DNA of 64,000 nucleotides from Dolomedes plantarius (lineage: Eukaryota > Arthropoda > Arachnida > Araneae > Dolomedidae): assembly GCA_907164885.2 (NCBI GenBank), contig OU015490.1, positions 18,206,940-18,270,939 of the forward strand. Reading direction: 5' to 3'. Below the pieces are notes generated by a model, which did not search any database, was not told the origin of the DNA, and worked only from the letters and a program-made list of their open reading frames with translations. The position numbers were made by a program, and so were the translations under genes. Of this stretch, positions 1 to 10,852 are shown one piece after another; position 1 is the stretch's first letter; each line of letters opens with the position of its first letter.

Positions 1-13
1 AAAGCATGGCTGG

Positions 14-793
14 TTAACTTTCAGCGGATCGCTGCTGACAGCTGATGTTTCCAGACGGACAGCGTCTGTGTAAGTCGAACAAAATCCCAATGAGGAAACC
101 ACATCGACTAATTTCCTTTAGCCGTACTTCTTGTACAGAAACACTGCCAAACCCTACGAGGACTGGTGAAATGAATGATATGGGCCTCACTGCTGCTACA
201 AGACTATGAGCCAGTGCTGTGTTCTTCTTCTTCCACATATCATGGTCCCCACGTTTTTTGTTTAGTACAACTGTTTCCATAAATGTACGGAGACTTTCAG
301 GAATGAGTTCCTCATTTCCTTCCAAAAATTAATCAGGTGAGGGGTACTGTGCGGTCTCATAAACCTGGCTCCGGATACCCTCAACAACAATTGCAGCAGC
401 CGTCTTAATAATCCGGAGTTTTTCCTCTTGTTCATTTTTTAACGCCTGCTGGTACCAAGCATCATTTAAAATTTTATACCCTGTGTTTTTGAAACACACT
501 ACCAGCTTCTTGTTTGGAGAAAAGGTCATTATTATATCGCTTCCATATTTTTTGAGTAGATGAGCTTTAACTGTCTTTATGTCAGGACGATAATCACCCT
601 TGATTTGGTCCACCAACTCGTCTAGCGTAAACTGACATTCTCCATCACTATTCTCAAGATAAGTGTAGACATATTCCATTGCTGCTTCAACATGATTGGC
701 GAATGGACCCCTTTTTCTCTTCTCTTGAATTTTTGGGCGATTGTACAATTTTCTCATGCATAAACTATGATACTGACAATCAGAAACCACCAA
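14..793 (-). pseudogene. Broken gene of unassigned, probably high-copy protein family (central part)
   Basis: Reading on the minus strand, one frame stays open from 793 to 14 except for a single in-frame TAA near 329-331. Translation continues in the same frame on both sides: before it comes a helical lysine- and glutamate-rich part, after it a segment starting FLEGNEELIPESL. The part after about residue 200 reads like a frameshifted continuation, because the low-complexity tail (RRCPSG...) does not resemble the preceding segment. I recall similar proteins as a large uncharacterised family in orb-weaver spider assemblies; that is memory, not a search. No catalytic motif is visible. The N-terminal piece is the separate reading frame at 1027-1275. 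It is either a mobile-element passenger or a lineage-expanded host gene, here inactivated. Confidence 0.45.
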
Positions 794-1026
794 GTCTGAG
801 ACAGGCAGAAGACGTTTGATTATGGCTTGTCCATACTCATCACCACGTTCTTCTGCCCTTTTATGATAGTTTCCTTGACTTTCAAAATTCGAACCTGATA
901 CACAATATTACGATTGGTTTTCTTTTTTCTTTGTTGTTCTATAAAGTCAGGTGTTATGACGAGGCCACACATAAAACAATGAGTTTTGAAATTGAAATGC
1001 GCTTCAGTAGAACGTCTTTTGACTTG

Positions 1027-1275
1027 CTATCTACCCTGTTCCGCCTTCTTCAAATGAGCTGCAATCATTCTTTTATTAATTTTGTTTGTACGACATCGCT
1101 CATGAACATCAACTGCAGATTTTTCACGTAGCTGAACATGCTCACCATCCTTCCTCTTCTTTCTTGACTCGATAAACGTTTTCAAACCTCTTTGCCGCAC
1201 CGTTATCACCTTCTCTACGTTATTATCCAGCACTTCATCACAAATAAAACACACATTTGAAGCCATTTTTAACAC
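1027..1275 (-). pseudogene. N-terminal zinc-binding-like fragment of the same unassigned family
   Basis: The 82-residue reading frame begins MLKMASNVCFICDE and contains a C-x2-C pair (CFIC) and, about 40 residues on, H-x2-C (VHERC), so one zinc could be held by the CC/HC set. It is followed by basic residues (CRTNKINKRM). It lies upstream of the larger fragment on the same strand but in a different frame, so at least one frameshift in 794-1026 separates them. The start at 1275 is a true ATG, with a second ATG (MASN) three codons later. Function is unknown. The pairing with 14-793 rests on order, strand and my recollection that these parts occur together in spider proteins. Confidence 0.4.
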
Positions 1276-2542
1276 TACGCGTAAATATAACTTTTGAATC
1301 CTGTTGTCGTTGGATTCTAATAGCGCATACAGATTGGTACAGAGTTCTCTGCATCTGCCAGTGATTTATGTTCCTCTCTGTACTCTGTATATGCGTGGAT
1401 CTCCTCCTCTGGCGGTCCGATGCATAGCATCAAAGGAGAACCCGAGGTCCCGGGGGTCAAATGGTGACAGTGGGGGCGGGGGACACTAGATCAAGAAACA
1501 TGAGGGACCTTGTGGGCTTGAATGGGGGGGGGTTCTAAATGGAGGAATATCTGGAAGACACGTGTTCATTGGAATGGGGGTGGTTCTAAATACCGTGTCT
1601 AATGTTACCGTGACTAATGTGATGACAGGAGTCGGGGATCTGCAGGCAGAGAACTCTGTACCAATGTATATGCACCATAACACTGAACTACTTACTTCCT
1701 TCGCACTGCCACTGGTAGGAATCGGATGGCCGGTGTTTTTATTTTTTGTTTTTTTTTGGAGGGTGGAGGGGAGGAAACCTCGTGAACAATATGAAGGTAC
1801 TTGAGACTGGGTCAACACCCCTATATCGGATATAGGGGGTGTTGATTGAGTACGCATGTACACGGTGACGTAGTTGGCCTTGAATCGTCTGTGAAGGAAT
1901 CGAATGGAAGGAAAGAGGGCTTTTAAACCAAACGGGTCAGTTATAAAATCATTTGGTGAGGCTCGCCGAGAATAAATAACATGAAAAGACGTACAAGACG
2001 GAATTATATTTGCACAGAATTTAAATACAATGTGATTTTGAAAATCCTACATTGTATTGGAAGGAGGCATTAAAGGACAGCCTTTAATGATAAGTTTTGG
2101 AGTGTAAAAAGTGGGTTTTTGCGGAGCCAGCCGAAATACTCCAATTTTCAAATAGCGCTTGAGCCCAAACGGTCCGTCGGAGAAAAAAAACCTAAATAGT
2201 GAAATTTGTAGGAAATTTTATGTACTTTAATTTTGATAAATGGGATTATATACGAAAAGTTGATAGTTTCCGAGTTATAAGCAAAAAACCACCAAAAAAT
2301 GAAAAATTTCACCTTTTTTTGCATTTTTTTCAATGTTGCGTCACGAAATTTTGTTAACAAACCTCAGATTCGGATTCAGCACCCCAAAAAACATATAAAA
2401 TAGAAGAAATCAAAACTACCCCAAAATTTTCCCTCGAGGGCCCCTTTTGAGCACAAATTGACTGGACTATTTGTCGACCTATGCACTGGACAACAGACTT
2501 TTTTTCTAATTCAATAACAGCAACTAGGGCAAGTTCATATTA
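1276..2542. other. No gene seen; low-complexity and short inverted repeats
   Basis: No convincing exon was found. Two segments, about 1311-1352 and 1637-1680, are inverted copies of each other around the shared core GGTACAGAGTTCTCTGC, so this could be a small inverted-repeat element. At 1816-1845 a hairpin has arms AACACCCCTATATC and GATATAGGGGGTGTT. The stretch 2100-2540 is A/T-rich and featureless. Confidence 0.4.
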
Positions 2543-3048
2543 CAGTAATTCCTCGAGTTACGCGGATTCGTAGATACGCGATTGTAGTTTTCAATTTTTC
2601 ATAGACAACTTTAGCATGTTATCCATTGATATACGACGGAAAAAAGAAAGCTTCGAGTGTATAAACATCACTGGACAAACATTTCAATGTCCCATGAACG
2701 TCTGCAGATTATCAGATAATTTTAAATTACATAATTATGTATGTATAGTACTAGTGTTTTATAATATGTTCGTGTACAGTACAATATGATAAATACGTGT
2801 ACCATTTTCATATTTTAATATAAAAAGTATTTCACTGAAAATTATTAAAAAACGTATTCTATTTCGATATTTAGTCATTAATGCTTGCTGCTATCGTCTA
2901 TACGATGATGGTCGAAAAGCTTACAGGAATCCAGTGGTAATCAGAAGAATATGCACGCCGTATTTCCTGGTAAATTTCGACTTACTCGCTTTCTACATAC
3001 GCGGAAATGTTCTGGAACGAATTAACCGCGTAAGTCGACGACTTACTG
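2543..3048. mobile_element. pogo/Tigger-like MITE (TIR CAGTAAGTCCTCGA type)
   Basis: The ends are imperfect inverted repeats of about 25 bp: the left reads CAGTAATTCCTCGAGTTACG and the right, reversed, CAGTAAGTCGTCGACTTACG. Both ends are bordered by TA, the target duplication of Tc1/mariner/pogo elements. No transposase frame remains. A 3'-truncated copy in the opposite orientation begins at 62555. Confidence 0.75.
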
Positions 3049-3579
3049 TATTCCGATCATTATAATATTTATAAAAAAATATACTGTTGTTTACTTGTAA
3101 GTACATCGCGTTTTAAACCTAAACTAATTCAGTTCTCAACATATCAGTTTCGTGTATCAGAGAGATTGTTCGGAATGCGACGGCTTATCCGAAAAGTGTC
3201 GTGGTAACCCTGGAGAGTGATTATTTGATTCGGCAGCGATTGCAGAAGAACAGTTCCGATTAACGAGTACCTGCCTTCATGTAGATTGGGAAAATTACTG
3301 ACAACGCCCCTGCATCTGAAACCGCAGTTTTATGTCGATAGAGAGGAACTGCCACGCTTGACCAAAATTGACACATCCTCGTCCACTGACAGGTAAGCAA
3401 CGTCTTTAGCATAGAGGGTGATATTCTTTTCATTTGCACATTTTTTTTCTCGGTGGCGTAGCGACGGTTCTACTGTTGGTGTCGGCGAACACAAAACTCC
3501 AGATTTTTTTTTTCAAAAACTTTTCTGAAAATCTTCGATGTCAATGACTCTTATCACTTAATGTTTTTTTATTTATATA

Positions 3580-4534
3580 CTAGCTGAAAACCCGCGCTCC
3601 GCTACGGAGTACATTCAAATTAAATACAACGGTCAATGTACTCAATTAATACCAAAAATAAAACAAAATATATATATATATTTATAAAAAAATCGTAACG
3701 GATATTTTTATAGACAAAATAATGTATAAGAAAATATTCAAATTAAATCTAATAGGACATACTAAAGAATATAGTACAGTTAATATAGTACAGTTTGAGG
3801 AACATTTCTTTTACTGTATTTTATGGGCTTGGTGAGCCTTGAGTGGATGACAGATCTGTACTGCTTGACGGGCATCCTCGAGCCCCACAGCAATCGAAAG
3901 ATGTCACCGAACTTGGGAAATTTACCCTCAGATGCGTATTCAAGAATTGCTACATAGCGACTGGTCTTCAGGTGATTCATGGCCGATACTCGAAAGAGGG
4001 GGTGGGGGCTGCAGTGTCAATGTTAGTTACTGTGTTTTAATATTTTTTTGGATAATGTCCAATCGTCTGCCGCCTTAGCAAGAAAAAAAAGAATTTTTTT
4101 GTCTATTTCGTTGCTATGCACGTGGCGTAAAATTAGTTTAAGGTATCACAAAAAAAAGAAACCACGTGATGAGCATTTAATAAATGAAATCCTAAAAAAG
4201 AATCTTTAAAAATTCACCCAAAATCAGAAAATGGAGGTAAAGATTCGAAAAAGATTTCATTTTAAAGGAATTTTTATGATCTGTCTCGTGATAAAAATTT
4301 TATAACCCTCGGAATATTATTTTAAATGCAAGCTTTAAAGAATGTTACAAAAACAGCTTAATAATTTAATTAATACAATCTCAGAAGAATTTTTCAAAAA
4401 TCTCTCTTAGTGCACCCCTACACCATAAGAAGATTCGCCATGCAAAATGTCAGCCCTTTAGGTCCAGCGGTTCGGTGTGTGCGTAAAATGTCAGTCAGTC
4501 AGTCAGTTACGGAACTGTTTTATTTATATATATA
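3580..4534 (-). mobile_element. Non-autonomous Helitron, copy 1 (with captured exon-like insert)
   Basis: On the minus strand it ends ...TTTTCAGCTAG followed by host T, the Helitron CTRR end, with an imperfect GC-rich hairpin about 10 nt inside. Its 5' end near 4534 is blurred by (TA)n and abutted by a Tigger-like element. Compared with the other copies it holds about 200 extra bases at 3800-4030. The empty site is preserved in the right arm near 59876-59890. Confidence 0.75.
3815..4008 (-). other. Exon-like coding fragment inside Helitron copy 1
   Basis: On the minus strand this 194-bp stretch is open from a CTGCAG acceptor-like site (exon start 4008) to a TACA/GTAAAA donor-like site (exon end 3815). 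The peptide after the internal Met at 3980 begins MNHLKTSRYVAILEYAS and includes FGDIFRLLWGSRMPVKQY, a normal mix of residues with G/C-rich third positions unlike the surrounding A/T-rich Helitron. It is missing from the other Helitron copies here. I do not recognise the source protein. Helitrons are known to capture host exons; that this is such a case is inference. Confidence 0.45.
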
Positions 4535-5300
4535 CAGTGGACGCTCGTTAATTCGAACTCGAAGGTTCTCGAAAAAAGTTCGAATTATCTGATGTTAAGA
4601 GAAAATATATAACTTTAAATGTGTATCACTGAAGAAGAAAAATCTCCTAGTCTGTATAACCACAGAAAATATAGTATTATACTATGTTATCTAAAATTAA
4701 CATATTAAAAAGCAATACAAACTTGCCTTAATCATAAAATGATGCAGAAGATATGCAGTAGAAAGTAAACTTTAATTAAAAATACGAATTGCACTTTGGG
4801 GAAAAACTGTAAAGTGGATGTTTGGTTTTGTTTATGATGCCTACATTGTTCAGCCAACTTCTCGATTTGAAGTAAACATTTCAATTCATTTTCGGAGGAA
4901 GGTTCCATCCGAATAAATGCTTTCAGAGCTTTAATAGAGTCCATTATGGCTTTGTCCATTATGGCCGCATTAAAAATATCTTTCGGCAGGTAAGTAGAGA
5001 AAAGCCCTGGCAGTTTCCTACCGAAATTAGTGCATACGTCTTCGTTTACATCAGAGCTTTGGCCACATACAGTTTGATAAGAAATATTGTGCCTTGACTT
5101 AAATCGAGAAAGTTAAATTGAGGAAAAAAAAATTTTTTGTCAAATTTTTAGTTCGAATTAACCGAATTGATAAAAATTTAGTTCGAATTAATGAGATATT
5201 TTTAACATTAACTCCAATACAAGTTTTTTAGAGCCTTTGGATTAGTTCGAATTAACCGAAAGTTCGAATTAACCGAGTTCGAATTAACGAGCGTCTACTG
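4535..5300 (-). mobile_element. Internally deleted Tigger-type transposon
   Basis: Terminal inverted repeats of about 28 bp begin CAGTGGACGCTCGTTAATTC at the left and CAGTAGACGCTCGTTAATTC at the right (reversed), flanked by TA. A transposase remnant on the minus strand occupies roughly 5045-4732. It begins with the segment leading into DIFNA, where intact Tigger transposases have a DIFN-A-DET motif carrying the first catalytic Asp, then jumps directly to the C-terminal helix and the tail ending QNQTSTLQFF, matching the usual Q-T-x-x-x-FF end. The catalytic middle is therefore deleted. It sits at the 5' edge of Helitron copy 1. Confidence 0.8.
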
Positions 5301-5554
5301 TATATACAACCGACGTAAATGGACGTCATGTCGTAAGCTTTTTTTTGTTTGCCTCTAAGTTCTATTGAACAGCTATGAGCAGATAGTTTCTCGAAAATAA
5401 ATTTCTAGGCGAGGGGAGAGAGGGAGAGAGAAGTGAAATCGATTTATAATATCGGGTTCGAAATAATGTTAATGTCGTATGTGGTTCGCTAACGGTTGCA
5501 TGTAGATCGTTATATTGTTCCGGTTAGTGTGCTGTACACTGTGTACTGTGACAT

Positions 5555-6033
5555 TGTGGTGCTCCATGGTATAAATTTTCCGATTACATTTTAGAAAGAT
5601 TAATTACTAATTAAATATTCAATGAATCACGTTAACTTATGCATTGAATCGCTTCGAAGCAGCAAACGTCATAGCAAACTCTGATTGGCTGCGTAAGCAG
5701 TTATAAGCCATAGCCAGACAGATGGGAGCCAGAGGTTCTTAAGTTTTTTCGGTTTGTTTGTTTTAGTCATTTGTCAGTTTGCCTGATGTGTTTAAGTTGA
5801 GGCTGAGGCGAGGGCTCCCTCATTTACGATTTATCACAAATTCTTTTGGACCTCTCGAGAGGTTTAAAGTTGATTTTATCAAAGCAGGTTCGCGCCATAA
5901 TTTAAGTATGTTGTGTATGTCGGAGTAATCTGCCTATACTATTACTTTGTGAATAAAGTTGTTAAGTTTGTTAATGAGTTTAGAGTGATTAACTTGGCTT
6001 CTACAATATTGGTGGTATACACGAGCCACCATA
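5555..6033 (+). repeat. 5' LTR of the CsRn1-like element
   Basis: It starts TGTGGTGCTCC and ends GCCACCATA. It is the same length as the 3' LTR and differs at three positions noticed by eye (in ATTACATTTT, GTCGGAGTAA and CACGAGCCAC). AATAAA is at about 5951-5956, consistent with R-region polyadenylation. Confidence 0.92.
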
Positions 6034-6036
6034 TAG

Positions 6037-6054
6037 TGGTGACCCGGACGTGAT
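6037..6054 (+). promoter_or_regulatory. Primer binding site, tRNA-Trp type
   Basis: TGGTGACCCGGACGTGAT begins three bases after the LTR. Eukaryotic tRNA-Trp ends ...CACGTCGGGGTCACCA, giving TGGTGACCCCGACGTG as complement, so there is one mismatch (CCCG for CCCC). A second, tandem near-copy of the region (GCCACCATATAGTGGTGACC) follows at about 6059-6078. Confidence 0.85.
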
Positions 6055-6481
6055 CCGAGCCACCATATAGTGGTGACCTTTTGGACAGTTCTACTAGAGT
6101 AAACCGAACACTTGTTTGCAACACCCCCTTTTTGATGACTTCGTAATGTATGACGTTGCAAGTTTTGAAGCAGTATAAATTTTTTGATGCAGGTTTCATC
6201 AGCGCAAATTTTGAAGTGGTTTCGTCAACACAGGTGCAGGTAGGCTATAATTTTTGACCTTAACTCTTGACCTCTTGAAGTTGTAATCTGTGTTTATATT
6301 TGATTGAGTTCAAGGAAAATTTGCATGTAATGTTTATACAGAAGAATGCTCATTTGTGTGATAGTGTTTTTGGTATTTTTATAGCTTAAAGTACGCTTTT
6401 AATATATACACAAATTTCCCAAAAGTATAAACTGTATTTTTTCGTATTACATACATATTATTTAAAAAAAAAGAAAGGAAA

Positions 6482-7267
6482 ATGCCTAATACTAATGTGA
6501 ATGTGGATGCCGACATATGTAGGGTGGCATTTAAAGCCCCGGTTTTTTGGGAGGCTGATCCTGCGTTATGGTTCCGACAGGTGGAAGCTCAATTTAAAAA
6601 TGCGGGTATAACAGAGGATTCTACAAAATTTCATTCAATCATAGCCGCTCTGGATACAAAAATACTTAAATGTGTACGTGATATAGTACTTAATACCCCT
6701 TCAGAAAATGCATACATCACTCTAAAAAATAGCATTTTATCCTGTTATGAGGAATCTGAGAGTTTGAAACTTAAAAAGTTGTTTAGTGGATTATGCTTAG
6801 GGGATCAAAGACCTTCACAGCTACTTTGCGAAATGGATAGTTTAAATGGGGGAAAACTTAATAATACCGCATTGCGAGAACTCTGGTTACAGAGATTACC
6901 CATTAACATCCAACAAATTTTAAGTGCTTGTGTGGACGATATGCAAGATAACTCAAAGCTTGCTCGAGTAGCTGATAAAGTTTATGAAACCTCGGGAGAG
7001 TTTTTAGCTCCCGTTGATTCCCAAACCCCTCAAACACAGTTGCAAAAGTTAGAATCACGAATAGCTAAATTGGAGGCGCAAAGTAAAAGTACACAATACA
7101 ACGGTCGTTCTAGGTACTTTAAGAAACGTGACCGCAGTAAAACGAGGAATGAAGCTAGATCTCAACCCCATTTTTCTACTTCAACAGAAAGGTGTTGGTA
7201 CCACCGGAAGTTCGGAAGGTTAGCTAAAAAATGTGTATCGCCATGTAATTTTTCGGAAAACGCCTAG
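6482..7267 (+). CDS. gag: Gag of CsRn1-like gypsy element
   Basis: The 261-residue structural protein starts at ATG 6482, 450 bp after the 5' LTR. Residues 18-175 form the capsid-like domain typical of CsRn1-type Gags ([20 protein letters not shown] near the N-terminus). A glutamine- and lysine-rich linker (about 190-235) follows, then the nucleocapsid knuckle [18 protein letters not shown] near residues 240-257. Its spacing is C-x2-H-x9-C-x3-C, the CHCC form seen in the CsRn1 clade rather than the usual CCHC. Gag would package element RNA into cytoplasmic particles. The frame ends at TAG 7265-7267 and overlaps the pol frame by some 20 bases, so pol is expected to be reached by a -1 frameshift around the run TTTTTCGGAAAA. 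Confidence 0.9.
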   Translation: MPNTNVNVDADICRVAFKAPVFWEADPALWFRQVEAQFKNAGITEDSTKFHSIIAALDTKILKCVRDIVLNTPSENAYITLKNSILSCYEESESLKLKKLFSGLCLGDQRPSQLLCEMDSLNGGKLNNTALRELWLQRLPINIQQILSACVDDMQDNSKLARVADKVYETSGEFLAPVDSQTPQTQLQKLESRIAKLEAQSKSTQYNGRSRYFKKRDRSKTRNEARSQPHFSTSTERCWYHRKFGRLAKKCVSPCNFSENA

Positions 7268-8304
7268 GCACATCTGGAATACCGGCACCAGATGAGCGTG
7301 GTTTCGGAAGCCGGTTGTTTATTTACGAGAAAAATACAGGTGCTAAGTTTTTAGTGGACACGGGGGCAGCATTAAGCTGTTTTCCCCAAAAGCTAACAAG
7401 AAATAGAGTTGTGCAGGATTTAAAATTGTATGCTGCAAACAACTCTGTTATCAAAACATTTGGTACAGTCAATTTGAAGTTAGATTTTGGACTTCGTCGA
7501 GCATTCAGTTGGAATTTGGTGGTGGCAGACATTACCACGCCAATTCTAGGAGCCGACTTCCTTAACCATTATGGTATCCTGGTGGATGTACAAAATAAAA
7601 AAGTTACAGATAACGTTACAGCGTTAGCAGTATCGGGATATCCAGGGACTGGCCCTAGTTTAAAACTTACTCCACTGGAGGGGAAAACTGAATACGAAAG
7701 AATTCTAGCGCGATTTCCAAAACTTTTCAATCCAAATGTGCATTGCAATAATAATTTGCAAAACTTTCCGGTAACGCACTGTATTGAAACCACAGGACAA
7801 CCCATTTTTTCGAGACCTCGTAGGTTGAACCCCGAGAAGCTTCAAACATTGAAGTTGGAATTTAAAGCTCTAATGGAACAGGGTGTTATTCAGCCCTCTA
7901 AAAGCCCATGGGCCAGCCCTATTCATTTTGTGAAGAAAAAGGACGGAACTTGGAGAATATGCGGAGATTATAGGGCACTCAATAAGGTCACAACTCCCGA
8001 CCGCTACCCCCTCCCACACATCCATGATGTAGTTATGGGGTTACGGGGGAAACAGGTTTTTTCGAAAGTCGACTTGGTTCGAGCATACTATCAGATTCCG
8101 GTTGAGGTTACAGACATTCCTAAGACCGCGGTGACAACCCCTATAGGTTTGTTTGAATTCCGGAAAATGCCATTCGGTTTGAGAAACAGTGGAAACACAT
8201 TCCAGCGTTATCTAGACAGCATACTTAGAGACCTGGATTTTTGTCATATCTTGACGATATCTTTGTCTTTTCTGATAACGAGATACAGCACAAAAAACAC
8301 TTAG
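7246..8304 (+). pseudogene. pol: Pol part 1: protease and N-terminal reverse transcriptase
   Basis: This frame is -1 relative to gag and open from about 7246. The aspartic protease active site reads [12 protein letters not shown] at about 7348-7383. A linker leads to reverse transcriptase motifs: the [16 protein letters not shown] block, [28 protein letters not shown] (first catalytic Asp) and [19 protein letters not shown]. The frame runs off into unrelated codons after RDLDFC (about 8238) because of what looks like a one-base deletion just before the second catalytic motif, and terminates at 8304. A product from this copy alone would lack the YLDD residues and be inactive. Confidence 0.9.
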
Positions 8305-10340
8305 AAATACTTTTTTCAACTCTAAGTCAACATGGCCTGATGTTAAACCTCCAGAAATGCATATTCGGAGTTGACAAAATACCATTTTTGGGTTTTCAAA
8401 TTTCAAAGCAGGGAATTGAGCCGCTACCTGAAAAGGTCCAAACATTACAGCATTACCCTCGCCCAAACAATATCAGTCAACTTCGGACCTTTCTAGCAAT
8501 TTTAAATTTTTATCATCGTTTTTTGCCTAATATTGCGGAGAAACAGGCATTGCTTTTTGATCTCATAATTAACAGAAAGAAAAAGGATATGACTCCAATA
8601 CCGTGGACAGAACCATTAATAAATGCATTCGAAACTTGTAGGAAAGCTATTTCAGAGGTAAATGCACTGAAATTCCCAGCTCCCAGCGCACGCCTATTGT
8701 TAACTGTCGATGCGTCGGACCGAGCAGTCGGTGCCGTTCTTTCTCAACTTACCAAGGACGGTGAGGAGCCATTAGGATTCTTTTCACGAAAATTAACCCC
8801 CACTCAAACTAAATACAGTGCATTTGATAGAGAACTGTTGGCGGTATATTCTGCAGTAAAACATTTTAGGCACATGCTTGAAGGAAGAACAGTCACGATC
8901 TTCACTGATCACAAACCCTTAACCTTCGCACTTCACCAAAAATTAACAAGTGCTAGCCCTCGACAGGTTAGACACTTAGAACTTGTTAGCCAATACACTG
9001 CAGATATCCAATATTTGCCAGGAAAACAAAATATAGTAGCCGACGCGCTATCCAGAATATACACTTTGAATTTAAATAGTTCAATTGATTTTAATTTATT
9101 TGCCGAGGATCAAGCAACGGATCCCGATTTACAACAAATGTTGCGTTCAAAGGAGGTAAGAGGTCTTGAGATAAAGTTAATTGCTTTGCCTGCCTGTGAA
9201 AGGAAATTGTATTGTGATGTGTCTCACGACCTAGTTAGACCATTTGTACCTAGAGTATGGAGACGGAGGATTTTTGAAGCCAACCACAAACTTTCACATC
9301 CTGGTGTAAAAGGAACTTGGCGACTCATCCAACAACGGTTCGTGTGGACGGGCATGAGGAAAGATTGTGCAGAATGGTGTAGACAATGCAACCAGTGCCA
9401 GCGAGTCAAGGTGACCAGACACAACAAGGCGCCTCTGGGAACATTCGTCGCAACAAATAGGTTTTCTCATGTCCACATAGATATAGTTGGGCCCCTACCT
9501 CCATCCAAAGGCAACCGGTATCTGCTGACTTGTGTGGATCGCCAGACGCGATGGCCTGAAGCTGTGCCACTTCCGGACCAGCGGGCAGAAACCATAGCGG
9601 ATGCTTTCTTATCTACTTGGATAGCTCGTTATGGTATTCCCGAGGTGGTAACGACAGACCGCGGACCAAACTTTGAGTCTCAACTTTTTAATAGGCTGTC
9701 AACGTACTTGGGGATCCGGCGCAGCAGGACTACGGCATACCACCCACAGAGCAATGGATTGGTGGAACGATTCCATCGAGTGCTTAAATCATCTCTGATG
9801 GCAGTAGATCCGGTACATTGGGTTGATGCTCTACCACTGGTGCTTCTGGCTATCAGATCAACTGTAAGGGAGGATCTGAAGGCTGCCCCAGCACAATTAG
9901 TGTTCGGTGGTCTGTTAAGACTTCCAGGTGAGTTTTTTCAGAGTAACCCGGTGAAGGACGAGCCAGCTGAGATGTTGCAGAGACTGAGTTCCCATATGAC
10001 CAACTTGACACCAAATACGACAGGAAGACATGCCAAGCCACCAGTTTTTGTCTTCAAGGATCTCAAGGACTGTACACATGTGTTCCTGCGGACCGACCAT
10101 GTGAAGCCTCCTTTGGCGCCACCATATGAAGGACCATATGCTGTCGTGTCAAGAAAACCAAAGACACTGACGATTTGTATCAAGGGTAAACCTCAATCTG
10201 TAAGCATTGATCGTGTAAAGCCTGCTTATGTATTAACTAAAATACATGGAGACACTGAGAAACAACACATTCCCCGACAGGAAAATACAGTAACTAAATC
10301 TGGACGAATTTCAAAGCCAGTTGTTAGATTTAAATTTTAA
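8241..10340 (+). pseudogene. pol: Pol part 2: C-terminal RT, RNase H, integrase
   Basis: The 699-codon frame resumes directly after the frameshift with [10 protein letters not shown], carrying the paired catalytic Asps. Next comes RNase H with LLTVDASDRAVGAVLSQ, FDRELLAVYSAVKHF and FTDHKPL, ending in ADALSRI. The integrase has an H2C2 zinc domain (HKLSHPGVKGTW...CRQCNQCQ) and a catalytic core with DIVGPLPPS, TTDRGPNFES and HPQSNGLVERFH supplying D, D and E. A GPF/Y-like C-terminal segment reads APPYEGPYAVVSR. No ATG opens this frame (it begins at TTG), so it depends on fusion with part 1. Apart from the frameshift no stop interrupts it, in keeping with the near-identical LTRs. Confidence 0.92.
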
Positions 10341-10360
10341 AACTAAATTTCAATCTTCTC

Positions 10361-10373
10361 TACGGGGGGAGTG
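10361..10373 (+). promoter_or_regulatory. Polypurine tract before the 3' LTR
   Basis: TACGGGGGGAGTG directly precedes the 3' LTR start, the expected plus-strand primer position. Confidence 0.8.
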
Positions 10374-10852
10374 TGTGGTGCTCCATGGTATAAATTTTCC
10401 GATTACACTTTAGAAAGATTAATTACTAATTAAATATTCAATGAATCACGTTAACTTATGCATTGAATCGCTTCGAAGCAGCAAACGTCATAGCAAACTC
10501 TGATTGGCTGCGTAAGCAGTTATAAGCCATAGCCAGACAGATGGGAGCCAGAGGTTCTTAAGTTTTTTCGGTTTGTTTGTTTTAGTCATTTGTCAGTTTG
10601 CCTGATGTGTTTAAGTTGAGGCTGAGGCGAGGGCTCCCTCATTTACGATTTATCACAAATTCTTTTGGACCTCTCGAGAGGTTTAAAGTTGATTTTATCA
10701 AAGCAGGTTCGCGCCATAATTTAAGTATGTTGTGTATGTCGGCGTAATCTGCCTATACTATTACTTTGTGAATAAAGTTGTTAAGTTTGTTAATGAGTTT
10801 AGAGTGATTAACTTGGCTTCTACAATATTGGTGGTATACACGAACCACCATA
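10374..10852 (+). repeat. 3' LTR of the CsRn1-like element
   Basis: It is a 479-bp direct repeat of 5555-6033 and is followed by the ACAT duplication. The host solo LTR resumes at 10857. Confidence 0.92.

Larger units (their letters stand above)
5555..10852 (+). mobile_element. Ty3/gypsy LTR retrotransposon, CsRn1-like clade
   Basis: The 5298-bp element has two 479-bp LTRs, a 4-bp ACAT target duplication (5551-5554 and 10853-10856), a tRNA-Trp-type primer site, gag with a CHCC zinc knuckle, and pol in the order protease, reverse transcriptase, RNase H, integrase. The CHCC knuckle and tRNA-Trp primer are the hallmarks of the CsRn1 group. I count three substitutions between the LTRs by eye, so insertion was recent. 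A frameshift just before the reverse-transcriptase catalytic motif makes this copy defective. Confidence 0.93.

Noticed and set aside
3590..3640. GC-rich CCCGCGCTTCGCTACGG motif considered as a CRISPR or terminator hairpin
   Set aside because: It is the subterminal hairpin of the Helitron family, found once per copy with no spacer array.
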